This document shows, in pieces, positions 44,593-55,761 of a DNA stretch of 64,000 nt. How positions within the stretch are numbered: position 1 is the stretch's first letter; every line of letters begins with the position of its first letter. Origin of the DNA: Papaver somniferum (lineage: Eukaryota > Streptophyta > Magnoliopsida > Ranunculales > Papaveraceae); contig NC_039364.1 in the NCBI RefSeq assembly GCF_003573695.1, forward strand, positions 232,555,656 through 232,619,655, written 5' to 3'. The notes below the pieces were generated by a model. That model made no database searches. It saw only the letters and a list, made by a program, of their open reading frames with translations, and was not told the origin of the DNA. The position numbers and the translations under genes are program-made.

Positions 44593-47500
44593 ATGAAATT
44601 GTTATCTTGGAACGTTCAGGGTATTGGCACCCCGCTTACTAAAGACCATTTCAATTACATTTGCCAATATTACAACCCTGACATTGTATTCCTAGCTGAG
44701 ACAAAAGCTCATTTGTCTCGGATGGACCTTTTCTTTAAAAACTCTAGTTTCCATGACCGGTTCATCGTACCTTCCCTGGGAATAGCAAAAGGATTAGCAA
44801 TAGCCTGGCACAACAACATTAATATGAAGTTAATATCGTAAAGATTTAATGTCTGCCATTTTGAATCAAAAGTAAATTGCATTGAGATTCTAATCACGTG
44901 TGTCTACGAAGCCATTGATGTTGATGACAAAGTTGAACAATGGACTTATATCTCCGACATAGCACATCAAGTGAACAACCCGTGGATACTGATCGGAGAC
45001 TTAAATGTCATTCTATACCCAGATGAAAAGCAGGGGGAATAAAGCAAGCTCGAGCAGTAAATCATTCATCATTCAGACAATCGACTCTCTGGGACTACAA
45101 GATGCGGATTACGATGGTGCTTCATTCACATGGTCAAACAACAAAAATGTGAAGCGAATATATGTGAAAGAATTGACAGAGCGCTGACCTCTTATCTCTG
45201 GTCTCAGCACTTCCGGGATTCCAATATAACTCACTTACCTAGAGTTAGGTCAGATCATACCCCAATTCTACTTGATTCCAATCCTGAGAAACAAAAAGCT
45301 CATAAACCTTTTAGATGTATTAGGTCGTGGCTATCTCATCCAACACTATCTTCAGTAGTAAAAGTTGCCTGGGACCTACACTCTAATAGCTCGACAGACA
45401 TGAATCTTGCTTTAAAACTTCAACTCCTATCTTCAGAACTTGCTCATTGAAATTCCAAAATATTCGGTAACATTCATAAAAACATTAGGAATTTAAATAA
45501 TAAAATAGATAGTATTCGAAGAACTGGAAACATTTCCAATGACATAGAAAAGTTAAAAAATCTTCAAGCGGAATTAGGAAAGTGGTACGAAATTAAAAAT
45601 GATTTTTATCATCAACTTTCTAGAGATAAATTTTTCAAAGAATATGACCAGAACACAGAGTATTTCCACGCCACTGCTTCTAATAGAAAAAGAATAAATT
45701 CCATCAACTCTCTTAGAGAACCTTCTAGTCTCTGGCTTTCTGATAGAGATCAAATCAACTCTATCTTAGTCAATCATTTTACACAAATTGGTACATCCCA
45801 AATCAGAAATCATAGATTTGATTTATCCACCATCATTGATCCATGTATCTCTGAAGAAGAAAATCATACTCTTATTCAAATCCCCACAAAAGAGGAAATT
45901 TGGCTTACCCTATCTAATATGAACCAATGGGGAGCTCCGGGTCCTGAAGGATACCAATTAGGATTCTTCAAAGCCAAGTGGGAAACAATTGGGCTTGATA
46001 TTATTAGCACAGTCCATGATATTTTTAAATCTGGTACTCTCAATACAGAACTCAATTATTCCTTTATCACCCTCATCCCGAAATTATCCACACCTTAAAC
46101 TCCGAGTGATTTCAGGCCCACTAGCCAAATTAATCTCAAAATCCTGTCGAACAGATTGAAACCCATTCTCAACAAATTAATTTCCCCAAATCAATCTGCC
46201 TTTCTGCCTGGGAGACGGATCACAGATAATATCATAATCGCTCATGAACTTATCCACTCTATGAAAACTTCTAAAAAGAAAAAAGGACATCTAGCGCTTA
46301 AATTAGATCTCTCTAAGGCTTTCGTCAGAGTGGAGTGGTCTTTCATTACTAATTAAATCCCTTCTCAGTTTTGGGTTTAATGAAAAATGGGTAAATCTCA
46401 TATGGCAGTGCATATCTACAACATCCTTTTTTATTCTCCTTAACGGCTCCCCGGGTCCAAAATTCAATACCTCGAGAGGATTAAGACAAGGAGACCCCCT
46501 TTCCCCTTACCTTTTCCTCATATGCATGGAAATCTTATCCAGACTCCTTGACAAAGCGATAGCGGATAGGAAGATATCGGGTCTCAAAATCAACAAAAAT
46601 GCGCCAAACATCTTCCATCTATTCTTCGCAGACGACTGCTTTCTTTTCACAGGAGCTGATTTAGGAGAGGCAAAAAATTTGTTAGATATTTTATCCTTAT
46701 TTGGAGATATCACCGGTCAAATGATTAACCTCCAAAAATCCACTGTCTATTTCAGTCCTCGATTACACCCCAAGCATGGAAAAATTATAACGAAAATTAT
46801 AAAAGTCCCCTTGATGACTAAAAATGACAGATACCTCGGTACTCCCCTGTTTTTCGATAAAAATAGAAAGGAAAATTTTGAGAGTTAAAAGATTAAACCG
46901 AAATAAAAACGGATCTTCTTCTTCATCTTCTATTGTTTTCCTCTCCAATCCTTCACAGTACCGTCGTCCACCGAAAGACAGAAAATCTAGAGATGTTACC
47001 CTAGCCAAAGAACTCCGGAACCGGCCTCTCCTCTATCTTTGATCGTCTATGTATATGTAGTTGTTGCGAGTATTCTGACTAAAACCTAGCAGAATAGCCT
47101 AGGCCCAGTCCAACCACCGACATCCAAATTCAAACCCAGTATAAATCTCCAAAAATACTATTATACTCTGCAAGGTTGAAAATCGAACTTCCTTTCTCAA
47201 GCAGGAAGGACCGTCTTAATAAAATCTATTCTATAAACTTTCCCAACCTATCAAATGCAAGTGATTTCTCTTCCAAAGGATACCCTAGATCAAATGTATC
47301 GAATTCTGAGGAATTTCTGGTGGAAAAAAGAGGGGAAAAAAAGACAGGGAGGATTCATTAGAGCTGGGCCAGCATATGTAAGCCTATCTCGCAAGGAGGG
47401 CTAGGGATTAAAAAACCCCACAAATTCAACATTCCTCTCCTCACCAAACTTGCCAGTCGTCTTATTTCAGATCAAGATCAATTATGGGTCAAACTCCTTA

Positions 47501-48849
47501 AAGCAAAATACTTTCCAAATGCTCACCCACTAGAAAACTCTAGAACCTCAAATTTATCGTGGATCTGGACGTGCATACAAGAAGGATTAGACCTTATTAA
47601 AGGAAATTTTGTCTGGAAAGTTAAAGATGGTAAATCTGCAAAAATTTGGGAAGACAGGTGGATTCCAAATGAGGAAATAATACCCCAACCAATCAACACC
47701 CAAGAACAGGTTCCAAAAATGGTTCAAGAGTTAATAACGGAAGAAAATAAATGGGACCGGGAGAAACTGAACAATTTCTTCAACCCATAAGACAGAAGAA
47801 AAATACAAGTCATAACTCCAAGGACACGGGAACAAGACAAAATGAGATGGAGACATCATCACTCTGGAAACTTCTCAGCTAAAAATATCTATAATTTCTT
47901 AATCAATCAAGTTCAAGATACCAATACCCCAACAGATTTTCCATGGGAAAATTTTTGGCAAATGAAGGCGATTCCAAGAATCAAGTTATTTATTTGGAAA
48001 TTAATTCAAAAAGAATTGCCTACCTCTGCGAGACTTGGAGCCCATAACTCCGACATCGATCCCCACTGTCAGATATGCGATGCACAAGTTCATGAAACAG
48101 ACAATCATCTATTTCGATCTTGTCCATTCGCTAGAGCTATCTGGTTTGGGTTCTCTCTTGATGGACGTAATTCAACAGGAAGCACAGACATGATGCATCA
48201 CTGGATTAAAAGGTGGATCTCGGCAAAAGACTCTCCCAACCTTGTGGAAAAGATAGCCACCATCCTTTGATTCATATGGAAGTACAGATGTTCGGTAGTC
48301 TTCGAGAAAATTTCTCCTGACTCAGTTAAACTGATCGACCAGATAAATAGATTCCTAAATTCTATTCCATCAAAAACAATTCAAAAAGGAATTAATAACC
48401 AAAAAGCGGATATGATCAATTATAAATGGTCGAGTTAAAACCAGATTGGATTATATTTTTAGATGCTTCATTTAAAAAGGAAGACCTATCAATGGGTTAT
48501 GCCTTTATTCTTTACTCGGTGGACCAAGAGACATTTATGCACATTTCGGCTGGTTCAGAGAAAGCTTCATCGGTTTTCCATGCGGAATCTGCAGCTTTGT
48601 TAAAAGCTGTCACTTGGCTAAAAGAAAATATTCTACCAAGTGTTTCAATAGTATCCGATTGTAAGACGCTGGTAAGCACTATAAACCTGACCAGTAGAAA
48701 ACACTTTACAAGAATCCAAGGTAATGTTGAAAGACCTTCCTCAGGCTCAGGTAAAGTTTATTACACAGAAGTTCAACTCTGCTGCTGATTACCTAGCTAA
48801 AGAAACAAGGATAAAACACCTTCAGCATATGTCTACCAAACTGCAATAG
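44593..48849 (+). pseudogene. LINE D ORF2: endonuclease, reverse transcriptase, RNase H
   Basis: It starts ATGAAATTGTTATCTTGG, giving LLSWNVQGIG, the opening of an APE-type endonuclease, then DIVFLAETKAHLSRM. The endonuclease continues in pieces to PWILIGDLNVILYPDEKQGE and RSDHTPILLDSN near 45,260. RT landmarks: NMNQWGAPGPEGYQL, QSAFLPGRRITDNIIIAHEL, ALKLDLSKAFVRVEW (second conserved Asp reads V), the intact HLFFADDCFLFTGADLGEAK near 46,620, and NFLSQAGRTVLIKSIL near 47,180. Then WKVKDGKSAKIWEDRWIPNE, the zinc domain (CQICDAQVHETDNHLFRSCP), and RNase H from 48,426 (WIIFLDASFKKEDLSMGYAF) to AADYLAKETR at about 48,810. Numerous stops and frameshifts and an inserted segment at 46,889-47,145 make it inactive. 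Confidence 0.92.
46889..47145. other. Foreign segment of about 260 bp within the LINE D RT
   Basis: The RT frame stops matching after NRKENFES at 46,888 and resumes with YYYTLQG.KSNFLSQAGR near 47,150. The sequence between contains 'ccggaaccggcctctcctct' and 'gcctaggcccagtccaacca', more GC-rich than the LINE and unlike a LINE RT. The origin is unknown and no clear terminal repeat was found. Confidence 0.6.
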
Positions 48850-48963
48850 AAAATCCTGAAAACTAGCATTCTCTCTAATATTTTTGATAAAAATGAAATT
48901 GTAAATCTTATGTATTACATTTGTTAGTTATTAAAATTTCCTTTTCACATCAAAAAAAATAAA

Positions 48964-48980
48964 AATCAGCATGGCCTTAA
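48964..48980. repeat. Target site duplication of LINE D (right)
   Basis: Exact copy of 32,664-32,680. Confidence 0.93.
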
Positions 48981-50459
48981 TATATTAAACAGTACGGACT
49001 TGAATATAGTTTCTATTAAAAACTATACATTCTTTATATCTGGCGAACAATTACAAAAAAAAAATTAGGCATGCCAAATATAGTATCAAAATGATGAGTT
49101 GAGTTTTTTCCAACAATGCCGACTATAATGATCAAACTCCGAATTCAATAAATCATCGTATGTTTCCTCATTTTTACCGCTGTTATACACAAGTCTCCGA
49201 CTTTGTGCGAGTACCATAGACAACATTGAATATTGAGTGTCAATATACCTTCTCTATACTATTTGCTTTCTCATTGTCCTTTTCTCTTGATCATCATTAT
49301 CGATTTATCACCATCGCTTGGAAAAATATACTATCAGCCGTGTGGAAAAATTAGCATAAATGGCAAACAGACCACGGTGGGGGCATAAAGACGAATGTAC
49401 ACGGAAAACTGTCCCCCTGTGTGGGCATAACTGTTCCCCATGTATATAGAAATTACACTTTGGATGGCAAACTGTCCCCCGTGTGATTTCATGCATATTT
49501 ATCAAATTCAAAAAGTTATGTGCATAGCGGATTTCCTCATTCATATGAGCTTAGTCTCCAAATGAGACTACCCACAGGAGATGCTTTTAGTAAATTCAAT
49601 CTTTGCCGAATTTGGGTATTTAAGCGTCAGGTTTTCTACAAATTTTTGGAACACTGACATTTTATTTGTGTGGCAAGTTTTGGGTCATGGCGAGTATAAG
49701 TTATGGGTTATATGTTAAATTTTAATTATCGCTAAAGGCGGATGCCAATTTTTACTAGGGCTGGTATCAAATCATAAAAATCGACACAATCTTAACTATT
49801 AGATCTATGGATTGGTATCTAACTCTAGCAAAACTAGTATTCCGTTTGAGCAATCATGCAAATTTTCGAGATATGATGTCGTAATTTTTTGGAAACTAAG
49901 AAGAGTTTGCATTAAGGTGTAGAGTTTTGATCTCGAGATATGTTTTGAGTCACAAACAAACTAAGTTATAACGAGTGTTTTAGATCATGAAGTAGGTTTC
50001 GGGTCACAACGGTGAATTTTCAAATATATAGCCTCTTTAAAAAACAAAAGAAAGATATCATGATCAAACAAACTCAGATGATGAAAGGGAATTAGTAAAA
50101 AGTAATCTCTTACTGAGTGGGGATAATCTCAGGACCGTTGACTGAGTAGATGAAAACCATAGATTGGTGTGAATTTTAGCATACCTTGAATTACATGTGA
50201 AGTTTCACATACCCAATTTCCTCTAATTCTTCGCTTCTGAAACCAAGAAGTCCTCGACCCCATATATATATATATATATATGCTCCAACACGCTCTCAGT
50301 TTCCTAAACATTTTGGTAATAAAAAGTAGATTTTCATTTTTGATAATGTTCGTATAATTATCAATTTCCACCACCATCTCAAATCCTTCAAAAAGAATAA
50401 CAACAACAAAAAAAAAAATCCCATTTTTTAAGAAAAGGAAGAACCATCCCAGATGCTAA
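48981..50459. other. Non-coding interval, partly a duplicate of 30.4-31.1 kb
   Basis: From about 49,650 it tracks 30,450-31,050. A (TA)n run lies at 50,262-50,282. At 49,360-49,490 three imperfect copies of an 'aactgtcccc..gtgt' motif occur. No gene was recognised. Confidence 0.65.
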
Positions 50460-50870
50460 GAGCCTGTTTGGTACGGTTTCCAAAAACAGTTTTCAAAAAT
50501 AGTTTTTCACTGTTTTAAAAACATACTATTTTTTCCTTGTTTTCATTTTCTAAAAATTGTTTGGTAAACTGTTTTTTAAAACAAGGAAAATCAACTAAAT
50601 CGTATCAAATGTAAAGATTCTTTTAAGAGATAGTGATATTATCCATGACTCACTTGCAGTCATTCCCCCGATCTCTTACTTTGTTTTGAATAGAAAAAAA
50701 GAACCAAGAAAAAAAAAAGAGAAAACACAAAAAACAATAATTTGTTGTTTTCACTTTTTTGTTTTCAGAAACAGAAAACAGATAGAAAACATTTTCTGAA
50801 AATGTCCCTACCAAACGCGTTTTCTCCTGTTTTTNNNNNNNNNNTTTTGAAAACTATACCAAACAAGCTC
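50460..50870. mobile_element. Tourist-like MITE (PIF/Harbinger), copy 1
   Basis: Termini GAGCCTGTTTGGTACGG and TATACCAAACAAGCTC, flanked by TAA (50,457-50,459 and 50,871-50,873). 411 bp including a 10-base gap of unknown sequence (50,835-50,844). The 3-bp TAA/TTA duplication and the CCTGTTTGG terminus point to Tourist. It lies head to head with the next copy. Confidence 0.85.
50835..50844. other. Assembly gap (10 N)
   Basis: Ten undetermined bases inside the MITE, next to a T-rich run. Confidence 0.99.
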
Positions 50871-50904
50871 TAAACTATTTATACAAATGCTCTCGGAACA
50901 TTTA

Positions 50905-51326
50905 GGTCCTGTTTGGTATAGTTTTCAAAAACAGTTTTCTGTTTTTAAAAACAGAGAAAACAGAAAGCAGGAGAAAACGCGTTTGGTAAGGACATTTTCA
51001 GAAAATGTTTTCTGTTTTTAAAAACAAAAAAATGAAAACAACAAATTATTGTTTTATGTGTTTTCTCTTTTTTTCTTTTCTTTATTCTTTTCTTCTTTTC
51101 AGAACAAAGTAAGAGATGGGGAATGACTGCAAGTGAGTCATGGCTAATATCACTATCTCTTAGACGAATCTTTACATTTGATCCGATGTAGTTGGTTTTC
51201 CTTGTTTTCAAAAACAGTTTACCAAACAATTTTTAGAAGATGAAAACAAGGAAAAAAGGGTATGTTTTTAAAACAGGGGAAAACTATTTTTGAAAACTAT
51301 TTTTCAAAACTGTACCAAACAGGCCC
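50905..51326. mobile_element. Tourist-like MITE, copy 2 (inverted relative to copy 1)
   Basis: Termini GGTCCTGTTTGGTATAG and TGTACCAAACAGGCCC with TTA flanking (50,902-50,904 and 51,327-51,329). Its interior is the reverse complement of copy 1 (for example 'gaatgactgcaagtgagtca' versus 'tgactcacttgcagtcattc'). 422 bp. Confidence 0.88.
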
Positions 51327-51946
51327 TTAATTTTGTGTTTTCATACTATACAGTGTAGGTTCTCGGTTGTTGAAAATATCTTCTTCCAAAAAAAAAGCAT
51401 AAACGCATAACATACACTTTGTACGATACTTTTTACCCCTGCATGTAGTTGTTACATATTGGTAGAGAATTTACGTGGAGATGGACATGTTAATTTGATG
51501 ACGCTGAGAGCAATTCAATTATCATTTAGTTAGACATAAAATTTGTATGATATATTGAAGTTTCGCAAAATAATGCACATACTAGCCAAATCGCATGACA
51601 CATTCAAAACAATCACCACAACAAACACCAGATACAACATCTCAACTTAAACCATGTTTCGACAATTTGTTCTTCCACTTCACGGCTCTCTATTCACTGA
51701 TCAATTCCATTCTACCATGCTATTTACATCGGTTATATCGAGGAAGCCATATGGGATAATCAATAAGGTCTTATTTGTGCTTTGTGATTCTGTCTTTCGC
51801 CTTAGTTATACACGAACTGCGGTTGAAACTAGGTCGAGCAAGAAGAAATTATTCACAACTACATCTTTTGCACTTACAAAGGAAAGAAAACTTACATTAG
51901 CTTTAAAAAGACTGAAAACCGAGATGATGCCAATACATAAAGAGAA
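51327..51946. repeat. 3' flank of the GDSL gene, duplicated at 31.1-31.5 kb and 9.4 kb
   Basis: 'gttgttacatattgg', 'acataaaatttgtatgata' and 'gaggaagccatatgggat' match 31,177-31,510 in order. It includes the likely 3' UTR of the minus-strand GDSL gene. A plus-strand frame here (51,654-52,043) is antisense to the last GDSL exon. Confidence 0.7.
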
Positions 51947-53295
51947 TCAAGATTTCCAAAAAGAATCCAAGGTTATAGGTGGTGTGGAAAATTTTGTAGA
52001 AAGGATTTGGGAGGCAACTACACGGTTAGCGGCTTCGCTGTAATGAAGTCCATCCCAAACTATATTCTGTGTCACATTCTCGCACATTGTGTAACCAGGT
52101 TGGCCACATGTTGCCTTCACGTTGTAATTGTTTGGTTCACCCCCAAACCCGCAACAAGCCTTATGTGGTTTCGTAAAACCTAAACGAACAAAAAAGATTA
52201 AGATCATTAGAAATTAAAACCAATTGAGAAAGAATTAGAAGTATCTGCACTGCCACTTACCATATCTCTTGTAGTTGCCAAAAAGGTCGTACTTGATGGT
52301 GTATATGTCAACATAGACAATGGTTGCATCTATAAATGTCGATCTCAATTCTTCACAAAGAGCCTTCAATCCTTTATTAAAAGCCATCGACACAACATTG
52401 TGAACCTTATAACATCCAATTCGATCAAGATCCGTGTTGTTATGAGGGTGACGAGCAAGCTCTCTCGGGACACAACCTAGCGGTCCGGTGTTGTGTATCC
52501 AAAACTTCTTGCCACCAAATTTATAAAGATTCTGCATTCTCAAATCAAAACTCAGATAAGCCGGATGGAAGACTTCCAAGAATTTATACAGTACTCTTGT
52601 ACATTACCTGAACGGCTAATTTGATTTCTCCGAGAATTGATGGGATCTTTTTGATTACCGGTGGTGAAGTTAAGTTTGATAAATACAGGGCACCTAGAAG
52701 ATCGTTTTGTCCGATGTCAATCATGTAAAGCGCTCTGCTGAACCCGCTTTCATCGATCATATCTTTGTGGCCTTCTGAGATGAGTTGGAGGGAACGCAGT
52801 TGGAAACGAAAGAACTGCTTAACTTGTACGTCTAGTGAAAAAGGAGCGTATAGTTCAATGACGGTTTTTGAAGCTGAGATGGCGAAATTCGCACCACCTC
52901 TGAAATCTGGTGCCAGTGACTCCAAAAACGGGCTTAGAAACTTCAGCTTCAAACTTTCGCCTGTAAGTACAACACCGGTAGATTCACTTTACACACAAAA
53001 TATTTACTCAATAAGATTTGAGATCTTGAAGGGAAAATGTGGTGATAATCAATGGATACTTACACAGGAAATCGATGATTAGGCGCCCATCACACCACCG
53101 GCTGGTGCCCTTGAGGAAGAATGTATTACCGTAGGGCAGACCGATATAGATACCCAAGGCGGGGACATATCCACCGGTATCCGAGTTCGAATCTCCAAAA
53201 TTGAACAAAATGGGTGATGTTGATTGCAAAGTGTGATGAAACTGAACAAAGAAAATGCAGAGAAAAACATACAAGAGGAGAGTAGAAGAACTCAT
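51947..53295 (-). CDS. GDSL esterase/lipase, four exons, intact
   Basis: Exons on the minus strand: 53,295-53,064, 52,960-52,608, 52,531-52,261 and 52,179-51,947. Introns of 103, 76 and 81 bp have GT..AG ends (GTAAGT, GTAATG, GTAAGT donors). The joined frame is 1,089 bp, 362 residues, normal for the family. The first ~25 residues are a signal peptide ([20 protein letters not shown]). Block [15 protein letters not shown], holds the nucleophilic serine; block III contains DIGQNDL; block [15 protein letters not shown], holds the Asp-His pair. [16 protein letters not shown] is also typical. It is probably a secreted SGNH-fold carboxylic ester hydrolase; plant members act on cell-wall acetyl groups, cutin or lipids. 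The exact substrate is not deducible. It is the only complete host gene in the window. A TATA-like tgaatatag lies about 35 bp upstream of the ATG (53,330). Confidence 0.95.
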
Positions 53296-53684
53296 ATCTA
53301 GTATCTTACTACTTCAGCACTAAGCGGTGACTTCTATATTCATCGTCATCATAAAATTCATGAACAGATGTCGAAAAACTATATTTTAATTGATATTTTT
53401 AATTGAATGGTGGCCTAATCAATTAGTTTTTGGCGCTAATTTCTAGGAAACTTTGTATCAAGTTGAAGCCTGACAATTATCCTTTGTATATTGGGCCTTG
53501 TAGATGATGACTTTTAGTGATTTAAATCACATGGTACTGGTTCCGTGGACTTTTTTTCACTTAAATATATACAGTCCGGATGAGATTTCTGAAACTTGGA
53601 GATCAAAATGAGATTTAGAGAAACATATAAAAGAAATCAAGTGGATAAACTTATTAAAATTTGATACTTAGACTCAGCTTGAAT
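53296..53684. other. Upstream region of the GDSL gene
   Basis: Presumed promoter of the minus-strand GDSL gene, cut at 53,685 by a hAT MITE about 390 bp from the ATG. No specific factor site is identified. Confidence 0.5.
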
Positions 53685-54427
53685 TAGGGGTGTAAATTCG
53701 GCCAGGCCAGGCCGTCCGGCCCAAAAACTAAGACAGGCTGGTCAGGCGAGGCTTAACATTTGTGAGCCCGTAAACAAATTCAGGTCGGGTAAAAGTAGAT
53801 AATTTGCTACCCAAAGACCGCCCAAAGCCTGCTTTTTATACGGGCAGGCCAGATCGGGACGAACAGGCCACTATTTTGAATTTTTTTTCTTTTATTTTAA
53901 GTTTAAATTTTCAATTGAATGGTATTAAATGTATTTATTTTTAATACAATATCCTTTCCTTTCTAACATTGCATATCGTAAGTGATAATATTATTTTATA
54001 TTTAAATTACAATGACAAACTTTTAATTTTAGCCTATAATAAATAATTAATTAGAGTACAATAAACTTTCTAATAAGAAAATTTATTACCATTAATGCTT
54101 TTAAACGGCTAATTATAAGTAAAAGCAACTATATATTTTATTTTTCTTGACACAAAATTGACAATTATAAAATGGTAACTTTTAAGTCTTTTTAAGAGGA
54201 TATTAAATGATTAATGGCACATAGAAGGCTTTCAGGCCGGGCACTAGGCCGGGTATCAGGCCGGGCATCATAATTAACTGCAATGCCCGAGACCGCCCAA
54301 TAAATTAATCCAGGCCAGGCCGGGTGGCCCATGACGGGCCATAACAGGCTTTGAGCTATTTCGGGTACAGGCGGGGTCAAGCGGGTACAGGCAGGCCGAG
54401 TATTTTCGGGTATTATTTACACCCCTA
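53685..54427. mobile_element. hAT-type MITE, copy 2
   Basis: 743 bp, TAGGGGTGTAAATTCGG to ATTTACACCCCTA, with the exact 8-bp duplication GCTTGAAT (53,677-53,684 and 54,428-54,435). It aligns along its length with 6682-7429; its terminal repeats are better preserved than in copy 1. Confidence 0.96.
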
Positions 54428-54508
54428 GCTTGAATCGATAGGAATCAACAACTAGGGAGGAGAGTCTAGGTGGCCATGTTGTGGGCCTTGGGATCTGTTC
54501 GACAATAA

Positions 54509-55005
54509 GGCTAACCCCTATGGCCAAAAAGTGTTGCAAATCAAGAAAATTAACAGTGATAGTTGATAGTTCTCTCACCTAGCAAGTGCTCGCAGTCCAA
54601 CTATCAGCGAGATTGAAACACTGAACCGTTCGTCGCTCAAAAAGTGACATAAACGCCGAACCATTCGGCGCTTTATATATTTTACTAATTTTTTAGAGAG
54701 AATGTGACGGAGAGAGAAGAAAAAGAGGGAGAGAGAGAGGGAAAAAAGAGGGAGAACCTGACGGAGGGAGGAAAAAAAGGGAGATAGAGGAAAAAATTGG
54801 AGAGAGAGAGGAAAAAGGTGAAGAGAGATATGATGATTAGTTTTTAAAAAAATAAAATTATGTAGCGCCGAACCATTCGGCATTTAGCGCTGTTTTATTC
54901 AGCGTTTCGCTGCTAGATTAACAATATCATAGGACTTAGGAGGTTGTCCAGGCTGACGTGGATGGCCAATCTAGCAGCTAGATATCTAGCCCATAGGACT
55001 AAGCC
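54509..55005. mobile_element. Tourist-like MITE with CGGCGC-type repeats
   Basis: Imperfect termini GGCTAACCCCTATGGCC and GGCCCATAGGACTAAGCC-like (ctagcccataggactaagcc), flanked by TAA on both sides. Internally, cgccgaaccattcggcg is an almost perfect palindrome and recurs as agcgccgaaccattcggc at about 54,863. A G/A-rich stretch (54,695-54,830) separates them. No coding sequence. Confidence 0.7.
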
Positions 55006-55008
55006 TAA

Positions 55009-55298
55009 GAGGAACCGAGGAAGAGAGGGTGTCGGGGCATGTGGATTTTTTTGTTAATGGGTACAAGACTCATGGCATGTGGATAGGATGGGAGTCTCCC
55101 CTTCCGGTAGTTTACCTTCTTTCTACTGAACTGCTGACGATAGGTTTTTCGCAGTCCAAAACTCCAAGTTTGTCAAGACTGTTAATAGAGGGTAATGATT
55201 TACTTGGGGTGCACCAAATTTTATACTATAAAATAAAAATATCTTTTACTTTTAGACTAATACACCCCTAAGACTGTTAAGCAGATTAGTATCCGTAT
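55009..55298. other. Short spacer between MITE and Harbinger element
   Basis: No gene recognised; an open frame at 55,029-55,271 has no domain. Confidence 0.5.
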
Positions 55299-55509
55299 GA
55301 GCATCTCCAATACAAGGAGTAAAGGTATTAAAATTGCAAACACCTAGGATTTAAGATCTTGTCCACCAAATTTTCATCTCCAACATAAAAATGGAGGTCA
55401 TAAATAAGGATGATATGGCTGAAGCATATTCTTATGTACGTGCCAAAAAAAAAGTTGTTTGGCAAACCAATTGTGCCACTATGGGAAAATCACCGGGCGA
55501 GCAAGTTTC

Positions 55510-55620
55510 TAGCGAGCGTTACTATCCAGAACGCTGGCGATATTATGAGTATCGCTGGCGTCATACATCCCATCGCGCGATATAAATAGTATCGTTGGCG
55601 ATATTAAGATTATCGACCAG
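55510..55620. repeat. Left subterminal motif cluster of the Harbinger element
   Basis: Repeated agcgagcg, cgctggcg and tcgttggcg-type motifs at about 55,510, 55,530, 55,552, 55,573 and 55,593, mirrored near the right end (58,460-58,575). Candidate binding sites for transposase or the Myb-like partner. Confidence 0.65.
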
Positions 55621-55761
55621 TAGATATTTTGCAACAACTATTTCCCCCTACTGGTTTCTACATATACGCCCTTGTATTTCTCCAAGTTACTCACACCTAC
55701 TTCTACCTATATTTCACCAATTTCTCTATCTCTATTCTCATTGTAAATTTCATAATCATCA

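Larger units (their letters stand above)
32681..48963 (+). mobile_element. LINE D (about 6.2 kb), split by Gypsy C
   Basis: The 17-bp direct repeat defines both ends. The 3' end is an A-rich tail (catcaaaaaaaataaa). The Gypsy insertion at 33,696-43,792 with TSD TGTCA separates the 5' region (32,681-33,695) from the rest (43,798-48,963). ORF2 runs from 44,593 to about 48,849: endonuclease, reverse transcriptase, zinc domain, RNase H. No ORF1 (gag-like with CCHC) could be found in the roughly 1.8 kb before ORF2, unlike most plant LINEs of this type. ORF2 contains many stops. Confidence 0.9.

Noticed and set aside
49308..49544. Minus-strand 78-codon frame
   Set aside because: It runs through imperfect repeats of a gtcccc motif and shows no protein-like composition or domain.
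51654..52043. Plus-strand 129-codon frame overlapping the GDSL gene
   Set aside because: Its 3' part is exactly antisense to the last GDSL exon (51,947-52,179) and the rest lies in the duplicated non-coding flank; no domain.
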